The notes under the pieces were generated by a model. That model was not told where the DNA came from. It was given only the letters and a program-made list of their open reading frames with translations, and ran no database searches. Position numbers and translations under genes: made by a program. From NCBI GenBank assembly GCA_934444695.1, contig CAKSDF010000022.1, positions 1 to 19,750 on the forward strand: a DNA stretch of 19,750 bases, read 5' to 3'. Below, piece by piece: positions 13,984 to 19,750 of this stretch. The stretch is from an uncultured Eubacteriales bacterium. Lineage in GTDB: Bacteria; Bacillota; Clostridia; Oscillospirales; Acutalibacteraceae. Position 1 is the first letter of the stretch. Every line of letters starts with the position of its first letter.

Positions 13984-15111
13984 TCAGATAAGGCGGGAGA
14001 TTATCTCGTTTGAAAGCAAAAATCCCTGCCTCGTCAACGAAAAGCCCTTATCGGTAACGGTCATAAGCCCGTGCTTTTCAAGCTCTCTTGCCGTTTTAAC
14101 GGTTCTTTCGGGAACAGGGTATCCGTATCGCCGCTCAAACCTTTCAAAGCTTATACCTTCGCTGAGTCTCAGCCCCAGCATAAGATATTCCTCGGCATCG
14201 CCGCCCTCCGAGTCAAAGATCGGGCAGACACCCGCCTCATAATCCTTAAGGCTGCGGGGATAATAGAATCTTTTCCCCTCATAAAAGGAATGAGCCGACG
14301 GGCCGAAGCCTAAATACTGTTCGTCATGCCAATATTTAAGGTTATGCCGTCCCTCAAAGCCCTTTTTTGTAAAGTTTGATATTTCATATTGCATAAATCC
14401 CCGTTGCTCCAGCTGCTGCGCTGCCGAAAGGTACAGCTTTGCCGTAAGATCGTCGTCGCACACATCAAGCTTTCCCTGTTTAAACAGCCGATAAAAAACG
14501 GTATTTTGCTCGATTTTTAAAATATAGGCCGAGATGTGGGAAACCGAGAGCGAGTCGGCAAAATCAATGGTTTTTTCAAGGCTCTGCTCGGTCTGAAAGG
14601 GGATGCCGAGCATTATATCAAGGGAAATGTTTTCTATTCCCGCCGCCTTTGCAGCCGTAACGGCAGCTTTCACCTGCTGCGCCTTATGTCGCCTTCCCAG
14701 AAATTCAAGTTCCCTGTCGTTTGACGACTGCATACCTATCGAAAGCCGATTGACTCCTGCGTTGTAAAGGTCTTTGTAAAGTTCCAAAGTTTCGTTTTCA
14801 CTGCTCGGCTCATCGCCCGCCGTTTGCGGATTGGTCTCGACCGTTATTTCGGCCGAACGGTCGATATCAAAAATATCCCGCGCCCGCTCTATTATTGCGC
14901 AAAGCCGCTGCCTTCCAAGCTCGGTCGGGGTGCCTCCTCCGAGATAGAGACTGTCGGCCTTTATTTCTTTTTTTCGAAAACGTTCCATATCCTTTAAAAC
15001 CGCAGAGGTAAACCCGTCTGCGGCTTTAAGACTGCACACCGAGAAAAAATCACAGTATGCGCATTTTCGTTTGCAAAAAGGAACGTGTATATAAATTCCT
15101 ATGCTGCTCAT
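13984..15111 (-). CDS. hemW: Radical SAM heme chaperone HemW (HemN-like)
   Basis: 375 aa, normal for HemW. The radical SAM cluster motif is CKRKCAYC (Cys13, Cys17, Cys20), followed by DFF; the fourth Cys typical of true HemN is absent, as in HemW. LYLGGGTPTEL and VNRLSIGMQSSNDREL are family motifs, as is the C-terminal HemN domain (MQYEISNF, YLGFGPSAHSF). HemW binds heme and is thought to deliver it to respiratory proteins; older annotations call it oxygen-independent coproporphyrinogen oxidase. GGGAG lies 7 nt before the ATG at 15111, and only 2 nt separate it from the upstream stop codon, so translation is probably coupled. Frame-open sequence upstream of 15111 belongs to the preceding gene's region. 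Confidence 0.95.
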   Translation of the reverse strand: MSSIGIYIHVPFCKRKCAYCDFFSVCSLKAADGFTSAVLKDMERFRKKEIKADSLYLGGGTPTELGRQRLCAIIERARDIFDIDRSAEITVETNPQTAGDEPSSENETLELYKDLYNAGVNRLSIGMQSSNDRELEFLGRRHKAQQVKAAVTAAKAAGIENISLDIMLGIPFQTEQSLEKTIDFADSLSVSHISAYILKIEQNTVFYRLFKQGKLDVCDDDLTAKLYLSAAQQLEQRGFMQYEISNFTKKGFEGRHNLKYWHDEQYLGFGPSAHSFYEGKRFYYPRSLKDYEAGVCPIFDSEGGDAEEYLMLGLRLSEGISFERFERRYGYPVPERTVKTARELEKHGLMTVTDKGFSLTRQGFLLSNEIISRLI

Positions 15112-15113
15112 TT

Positions 15114-18100
15114 TTACGCTCCCGGGGTGGGCAAAGCCCTGACCACAACAAAGCTCAGCGCCAAAAACGCACAAACAAGCTTTACCGAAAGTCCCGCCGC
15201 CCCTACCGACGAAACAATTCCTACCGCCAGCACCGCCCCAAGCAGGCACATTATCACAAGCAGCGCTCTGGCAAAGTTAAGGGTCTTTTTCATTCTCTTG
15301 CAGACCGACACCGAGCGCAGCATCGACCGAGCCTCGCCGTCGCAAAGAAGGGCGCCGTCCAGAGGATTTTTGCTCTTTTGGGTAGCCTTTTTATAAATGC
15401 CTCTTGCGGCCGAGCCCATTATTCTCACCGATCCCGAGGGCAAACGGAACAGCCTGCAAAGCAGCGGCGCCGTAATGTTGGGATCGCAGGAATAAACGGC
15501 TATGGACATACCCCGTTTGACCGCCTCTCTCAGTCCCTCGGCGATCTTTCTCGAGGCCTTATACTGAACCAGGAAAATGGCGGTCAGCCGTCCCTCGTTT
15601 GCAAGATACACCGGTCTTATGCCGGTTCCTTCATACTGCTGCTCATAGCCGTAATCGGGGGCGCGCACGCCGTGCAGCTCGAGCAGCTTGCGGTTTCCCA
15701 CAAGCACCCTCTGCCCCGATACCCAGCCGGAAATGCCCATTTCTTCCTCGTATATGATGGTGTCGACCCTCGGGTCAAAACCGGTATCGTTCTGCATTAT
15801 CTTTGAAAAGAGGGGAGAAAGAGGCCCGCCCGCCATTTCAAGAATTTTTGCCGCGTCGATTATTGAATAGTCGAGCATACGGTTTTCCGAAGCCTTAAGC
15901 CCCTTTAAAACCACGCTTCCCTCGGGGAAAAGCTCGGCGGCGTCCACCGCCAGAATGTCGGTATCGGAAAATTCCTCCACCGCGTCGTATCCCGAAAGCA
16001 TTATGCGGTCTCTTTTAAGCTTTTCGGCCGATCTGCGGAAAAGAGCGTTGCCCGCAAGCGAAAGAAGGGAGGGCTGAGTCAGGCAAAGCACGGCGCAAAA
16101 AACGCCGTAGCAGGAAAGCACATCACTCTTGCCGCCGCCCACGGGATAGAAGTAGCAAAGTAGGGCGCACACCAGCGAAAAGACCAGCGAGCCGAAAAAG
16201 AGCAGCTTGCCCGATTTGATACAAGGGTCCTCGGCGTAGGAATGATACATAAAATCGGCTGCGTCGTCGCATTTTCCGGCAAGACATATCTTGCTGTCGC
16301 CCACCGACAAACCTCTTCCCAGCTCCTCGGCCTCCTTGGTTTTGAAAAATGACATAAGAGGATATTTTTCCTCCCTGTTTCCCACAAGCTCGAAGTTTTT
16401 GATTCTAAGATCAAGGGATGCGTTTCTGCCCAAAATCACAAACAGCAGGCACAGCGCCGCCGCGCCCGAGAACATATGGTCATAAATTCCGTCGCCCAGC
16501 TGATCAAATTTGAAGATGAGCAGTATGTTATAAACGAGGGCAGGCACGACCGCCGCGGCAGCCACCGTTCCGGGAATGATCCGCCCTCTGAAAATGGCTG
16601 CGATTCCGCCCAAAACGGTTCTGAGATTGGCAAGAACGGCCACCCCGAGAATAACGGCGTTTGTCACCGCGAAAGCCTTGGGATTATCGTAAAATATTTT
16701 TAGGGATGAACCTGCCGAATGTGAAAACGCCAGAAAAATGAGCGCTATTGCCGCAACCGCAGTCAGCGCCGTTTCGGCCTTGGAGGATTTCTTCTGATAC
16801 TCAAGATCCCGTCTCACATCGGCCGATTCGGAGAAACGGTGGTATTCTCCGTCCTGCTCGTAGCTGCCCTCGTTTTTGGGCGTTTCCTGCTCCTCGGCCG
16901 CCTTCCATTCGTTTTCCCCGATTTTTTCGAGGCCCTCAAAAACCGTGCGGCTCTTTTTTGTGTCGAAGGAAATTTTCTTTGAAAAGAATTTATCCCTTTT
17001 TCGGTATATTACCTCTCGCTTTTCTCTCTCAAGGCCGCCCTGTTCCTTAAGCTCCTCAAGAAATTCCGAGCTGGCCTTCATTCCGCTCATTTGGCGGATC
17101 TTGTTTATGGGGTCGGCGGGATTTTTCCTAAGATACTCGGGGCTGTGGCGTTCCTCCCAGGTGGGGATGGTCTCCATATCGGTGCGACCGCTTTCGAGAG
17201 GATCGTCCTCCAAAGCCCGGCGGGATCTTCCCGATGCCGTCCTTTGCTTTGCTCCGTCGGCCTTTTTCGCAGATGCATCGGTTCTTCTCGCCGCTCCTGC
17301 CGACTGCGCCGCGCCGTTTCTCACCCCATCGGCCGAGAAAATGACCGTGCTTCCGGCAGGTATATTGTCCGATACGTCCTTTTGTCCCAAAGCCGCCCTT
17401 TCGGCCGCTGCAATTTCGGTCAGCTTTATGCCCACCGTCTTTCGGGGAGCGGATTTCTTCTCAGGTTGAGCCGACGAAACGGTCGAAACCGATGAAACAG
17501 ACGTACCCGATTGAACAGACGTACCCGATGTTCCGGCTTGAGCCGATACGCCCGATGCACCAGTTTGAACCGATGTGCTCGATGCGCCTGCTTGGGTTGA
17601 TGCGCCCGACACACGCGACCAAGCCGATGCGCCCGATCGAATGGATGCACCTGTCGAGGCCGTCTGAACCGACGAAGATCCGTCTTTATCTTTAACCGAA
17701 AAGGCCTGCTTTTTGTCGATATCGCGGCCCGTCGGCTCGGAAATTTCCCCGCCTTTAACGGTAAATCCCGCCGGCTTTAAATCATCCCTTGCAAGTGCCT
17801 GCCGCCCTTTCACGTTATCAGTTAAACGTGTCTGGCGGCCGGCGGTATCGCCGCCCGCCGGGCTTACGGATGCTCGCTCGGTCGGTCTGACTGTTGCTGT
17901 TTCTGCCGCTCTTCCGGTTGTTTTTTCGGCCGTCTGTACGAATGCTCGCCCGGTTGGCTGTCCGGCTGTTTGTCCTGTCGTCTGTCCGGTCGGTTTATCG
18001 GCCCTTTGACTGTCGGATTTCTTGCCCGTGCCGCTTTGACCGAGAATGTCCTCAAGCAACATATTTATGGTGTTGTCGGAAACCTTTCGCGGCTCTTTTG

Positions 18101-18173
18101 CCGTCTCTTTATGGGAAAATTCGCTTAAAATGCTGTCGATTTCAAGCTCGCGATCAAGCCTTTCCTTGTCCAT
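15114..18173 (-). CDS. P-type-ATPase-like membrane protein lacking the catalytic motifs, with long low-complexity N-terminus
   Basis: 1019 aa. Residues 1-~330 are low complexity (Thr/Gly/Gln, then Ser/Ala/Gly 9-aa repeats at ~168-230); ~335-450 is charged. About eight membrane helices are visible: ~467-485, 501-520, 532-553, 567-583, 656-676, 685-705, 968-988, 995-1013. The layout follows P1B-type ATPases: TQPSLLSLAGNALFRRSAEK (699-718) aligns with the CPCAL helix region, DTDILAVDAAELFPEG (737-752) with the phosphorylation loop, and ISGWVSGQRVLVGNRKLLE (814-832) with the nucleotide-binding domain. Asp744 remains where the DKTGT Asp should be, but KTGT is replaced by AAEL; no TGES, TGD or GDGxND motif is seen. 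ATP-driven transport is therefore unlikely; a scaffold, sensor or regulatory role is my inference. It is 2 nt upstream of hemW. Confidence 0.8.
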   Translation of the reverse strand: MDKERLDRELEIDSILSEFSHKETAKEPRKVSDNTINMLLEDILGQSGTGKKSDSQRADKPTGQTTGQTAGQPTGRAFVQTAEKTTGRAAETATVRPTERASVSPAGGDTAGRQTRLTDNVKGRQALARDDLKPAGFTVKGGEISEPTGRDIDKKQAFSVKDKDGSSSVQTASTGASIRSGASAWSRVSGASTQAGASSTSVQTGASGVSAQAGTSGTSVQSGTSVSSVSTVSSAQPEKKSAPRKTVGIKLTEIAAAERAALGQKDVSDNIPAGSTVIFSADGVRNGAAQSAGAARRTDASAKKADGAKQRTASGRSRRALEDDPLESGRTDMETIPTWEERHSPEYLRKNPADPINKIRQMSGMKASSEFLEELKEQGGLEREKREVIYRKRDKFFSKKISFDTKKSRTVFEGLEKIGENEWKAAEEQETPKNEGSYEQDGEYHRFSESADVRRDLEYQKKSSKAETALTAVAAIALIFLAFSHSAGSSLKIFYDNPKAFAVTNAVILGVAVLANLRTVLGGIAAIFRGRIIPGTVAAAAVVPALVYNILLIFKFDQLGDGIYDHMFSGAAALCLLFVILGRNASLDLRIKNFELVGNREEKYPLMSFFKTKEAEELGRGLSVGDSKICLAGKCDDAADFMYHSYAEDPCIKSGKLLFFGSLVFSLVCALLCYFYPVGGGKSDVLSCYGVFCAVLCLTQPSLLSLAGNALFRRSAEKLKRDRIMLSGYDAVEEFSDTDILAVDAAELFPEGSVVLKGLKASENRMLDYSIIDAAKILEMAGGPLSPLFSKIMQNDTGFDPRVDTIIYEEEMGISGWVSGQRVLVGNRKLLELHGVRAPDYGYEQQYEGTGIRPVYLANEGRLTAIFLVQYKASRKIAEGLREAVKRGMSIAVYSCDPNITAPLLCRLFRLPSGSVRIMGSAARGIYKKATQKSKNPLDGALLCDGEARSMLRSVSVCKRMKKTLNFARALLVIMCLLGAVLAVGIVSSVGAAGLSVKLVCAFLALSFVVVRALPTPGA
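17484..17672 (-). repeat. Degenerate 27-bp tandem repeats coding for 9-aa Ser/Ala/Gly units
   Basis: Inside the P-type-ATPase-like gene, residues ~168-230. Examples of consecutive units are AGASSTSVQ, TGASGVSAQ and AGTSGTSVQ. At DNA level, consecutive 27-nt blocks share the pattern YTTGAGCCGATRCGCCCGAT with many substitutions. Such repeats expand and contract by slippage; the encoded region is probably a flexible linker. Confidence 0.75.
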
Positions 18174-18238
18174 ACCCCTTGTTTCCTTTCTTCTTTTTTA
18201 TGTTTATCGCCGTGTATATTGTCTGTCTATCTTTACTC

Positions 18239-18382
18239 TTATTCTTTGTTGTTTGCCGTGCTGTCTGTGCGGTAGTAAAACCGATGCCGCGGTGTTTTTC
18301 GGTTTTCCTTTGCCCGGATTATTGGCCGTGTTTTTTGCCAAAGTCTTTCCATTTCCGGCTGCTTCGCCGTATTTTGTGCCAT
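18239..18382 (-). CDS. Possible small basic protein, 47 aa
   Basis: An ATG lies 3 nt after the rlmB stop codon, in the same frame, and opens 47 codons (begins MAQNTAKQPEMERLWQK, ends DSTANNKE). It is basic and hydrophilic, with no recognisable domain. The upstream sequence has only a weak purine stretch within the rlmB end. It may be a chance frame; it is listed because it would fill most of the gap between rlmB and the next gene, which has no visible promoter. Confidence 0.25.
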   Translation of the reverse strand: MAQNTAKQPEMERLWQKTRPIIRAKENRKTPRHRFYYRTDSTANNKE

Positions 18383-18385
18383 AGA

Positions 18386-19141
18386 TTATCTCTTTTCGGC
18401 CGCCTTATACATCAGTATTCCCGCCGCCACCGAGGCGTTGAGAGAATTTATCTTGCCCTTCATAGGCAGGCTGACGATGACATCGCATTTTTCCTTTACC
18501 AGCCGTCCGAGCCCTTTGCCCTCGTTTCCGATGACAAGCACGCAGCCGCCCGAAAAGTCCACCTTGCGGTAATCCTCGCCGTCCATATCGGCGCCGTAAA
18601 CCCACAGTCCTTCACTTTTAAGCTTTTCAAGCTCGGCGCAAAGGTTGGCCACCTTGACCATCTTCATATGTTCAAGTGCTCCGGCCGATGTTTTAGAAGC
18701 GGTAAAGCCCAAAGGAGCGCTTCTTCTTTTGGGAACGATTATTCCGTGCACTCCGGCGCATTCGGCCGTGCGGATAATTGCGCCCATATTGTGGGGATCC
18801 TCGATTTCGTCGCAAACAACGATAAAGGGCGGTTCACCCTTTTGTCTTGCGTCCTCAAGCACCTCCTCGGTGGAATAATACACTGCCGACGAAAGGTTTA
18901 AGGCCACACCCTGATGAGCCGCTTTTCCGCAAAGGAAATCCAGCTTTTTGGGGGATACCTCCTTGACGATTATGCCTCTCGCATTGCATTCCGAAAGAAT
19001 GCGCGCAATTTTTTCGTTATCCTTGCCCGACGCAACAAGCAGGCTTTCGATCTCCCTGCCCGAGCGCAGCGCCTCCCTGACGGGATTTATTCCGCACACC
19101 ACATCCTCGCGGACCGCAGTGCTTTTTTGTTCCTTTTCCAT
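18386..19141 (-). CDS. rlmB: 23S rRNA (guanosine-2251-2'-O)-methyltransferase RlmB, SpoU/TrmH family
   Basis: 251 aa, family length. It methylates the ribose of a 23S rRNA guanosine using SAM. The N-terminal substrate-binding domain (VVCGINPVREALRSGREIES) is followed by the SPOUT knot motifs: motif 1 DEIEDPHNMGAIIRTAECAG, motif 2 VLVIGNEGKGLG and motif 3 SLPMKGKINSLNASVAAGI, which carry the conserved Asn, Arg, Glu and Ser/Asn residues. AAGGG lies 8 nt before the ATG at 19141. It is the first gene of a minus-strand run that continues to the P-type-ATPase-like gene and hemW. The exact methylation site is assumed from the family; related paralogues (TrmH, RlmB) are hard to separate by eye. Confidence 0.93.
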   Translation of the reverse strand: MEKEQKSTAVREDVVCGINPVREALRSGREIESLLVASGKDNEKIARILSECNARGIIVKEVSPKKLDFLCGKAAHQGVALNLSSAVYYSTEEVLEDARQKGEPPFIVVCDEIEDPHNMGAIIRTAECAGVHGIIVPKRRSAPLGFTASKTSAGALEHMKMVKVANLCAELEKLKSEGLWVYGADMDGEDYRKVDFSGGCVLVIGNEGKGLGRLVKEKCDVIVSLPMKGKINSLNASVAAGILMYKAAEKR

Positions 19142-19163
19142 ACATCTTGCCCTTTTTCATAGA

Positions 19164-19169
19164 ATTATA
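19164..19169 (-). promoter_or_regulatory. Probable -10 element of the rlmB promoter
   Basis: Minus-strand TATAAT (19169-19164) lies 22 nt upstream of the start codon. A convincing -35 is not visible at the expected distance; the upstream sequence is A/T-rich. Confidence 0.5.
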
Positions 19170-19356
19170 CACAATATATAATAACACAACCGATTTCAAA
19201 AATAAACCTTTTTCGACCTGTTTTTTAAAATTTTTATTTGCCGCAAAAAAGTGCCCGCCCTGCATATTCAAGCAATGGCCGCCCGTTCTAAAAGCACCTA
19301 GCATTTTAAAAGATTCGCCGCCTGTCTAAAAAACATTGCCTTTTAAAAACAAGCGC
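19170..19356. other. A/T-rich intergenic stretch; no gene seen
   Basis: Between the rlmB -10 and the rplA terminator I see no credible coding frame, repeat or recognised RNA. Confidence 0.5.
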
Positions 19357-19388
19357 AAAAAAAGACCGCTTCCAAAAAGAAACGGTCC
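19357..19388 (-). terminator. Terminator after rplA
   Basis: On the minus strand GGACCGTTTC (19388-19379) pairs with GGAAGCGGTC (19373-19364) over nine bases, with one G-U pair, followed by seven T (19363-19357). It lies 19 nt after the rplA stop codon, so rplA is the end of its transcript. Confidence 0.88.
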
Positions 19389-19407
19389 TTTAAAAAGCAA
19401 AGCTTTA

Positions 19408-19750
19408 TCAGTTGTACTTTGCGGGGCTGATGCGGATACCGGGGCCCATGGTGGTGGCGATTACGCAAGACTTAACATACTGACCCTTTGCGGCAGCGGG
19501 ACGAGCCTTAACGATAGCTCCCATAAGAGTATCGAAGTTCTCCTGCAGCTTTTCCTTACCAAAGGAAACCTTGCCGATGGGGCAGTGGATGATGTTGGTC
19601 TTGTCGAGACGATACTCGATCTTACCGGCCTTAGCTTCGGTGATGGCTTTGGCAACGTCGGGTGTGACGGTTCCTGCCTTGGGGTTCGGCATAAGTCCGC
19701 GGGGTCCGAGAACCTTACCGAGACGTCCGACAACGCCCATCATATCGGGG
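19408..19750 (-). CDS. rplA: Ribosomal protein uL1, C-terminal part; 5' end outside window
   Basis: The last 113 residues plus stop are present. L1 binds the mobile L1 stalk of 23S rRNA near the E site, and can repress its own mRNA. The visible part begins in the conserved TPDMMGVVGRLGKVLGPRGL region, then MPNPKAGTVTPDVAKAI (domain II hinge) and ends with KGQYVKSCVIATTMGPGIRI. A terminator follows at 19357-19388, so rplJ-rplL is not transcribed from here. Confidence 0.97.
   Translation of the reverse strand, partial: PDMMGVVGRLGKVLGPRGLMPNPKAGTVTPDVAKAITEAKAGKIEYRLDKTNIIHCPIGKVSFGKEKLQENFDTLMGAIVKARPAAAKGQYVKSCVIATTMGPGIRISPAKYN

Noticed and set aside
15114..18173. Reading the ATPase-like gene as a normal copper-transporting ATPase
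   Set aside because: The DKTGT, TGES and GDGxND motifs and CPC metal site are not present, so a transport annotation would mislead.

Overview
The window looks like chromosomal DNA of a Gram-positive, probably endospore-forming member of Clostridia (Bacillota), most like an Oscillospiraceae/Ruminococcus-type gut bacterium. The clues are a spoIIR gene, a secreted enzyme ending in a type I dockerin, strong GGAGG ribosome binding sites, consensus sigma-A promoters, a lysine (L-box) riboswitch and an L10 leader attenuator. The species cannot be fixed from the sequence alone.

Layout. 1-1841 (minus): an NhaC-superfamily transporter cut by the window edge, controlled by a complete lysine riboswitch with a terminator, so predicted to be a lysine transporter (LysW type). 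2097-4432 (plus): a secreted dockerin protein with a CE2/SGNH esterase-like core. 4664-6873 (plus): a promoter, an unusually long structured leader, pgi, and a small P-loop protein, closed by a strong bidirectional terminator. 6872-7723 (minus): a SanA/YdcF-like membrane protein. 7781-8967 (minus): rplJ-rplL with promoter, L10 leader and attenuator. 9055-10867 (minus): a PutP-type sodium/solute symporter whose promoter is overlapped by three 13-bp repeats. 10905-11439 has no gene but holds a GC-rich palindromic module. 11440-12457: tetR, xre and a divergent promoter with two matched 16-bp operators. 12498-13007 (plus): an unknown TTG-start gene whose 3' end overlaps spoIIR tail to tail. 13984-19169 (minus): rlmB, a possible 47-aa ORF, a P-type-ATPase-like protein that has lost the catalytic motifs, and hemW. 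19357-19750 (minus): the end of rplA.

How the genes relate. Most genes right of 6.8 kb run on the minus strand. In many Bacillota rplK-rplA-rplJ-rplL are contiguous; here about 10.6 kb and nine or ten genes separate rplA from rplJ, and rplL is followed by a terminator and sanA rather than rpoB. The most unusual items are the degenerate P-type ATPase coupled to hemW (2-nt gap), the pgi leader with mutually exclusive pairings, the xre/operator/unknown-gene unit, and the inverted palindromic modules at 11.15-11.29 kb whose stems differ in sequence but keep their pairing.
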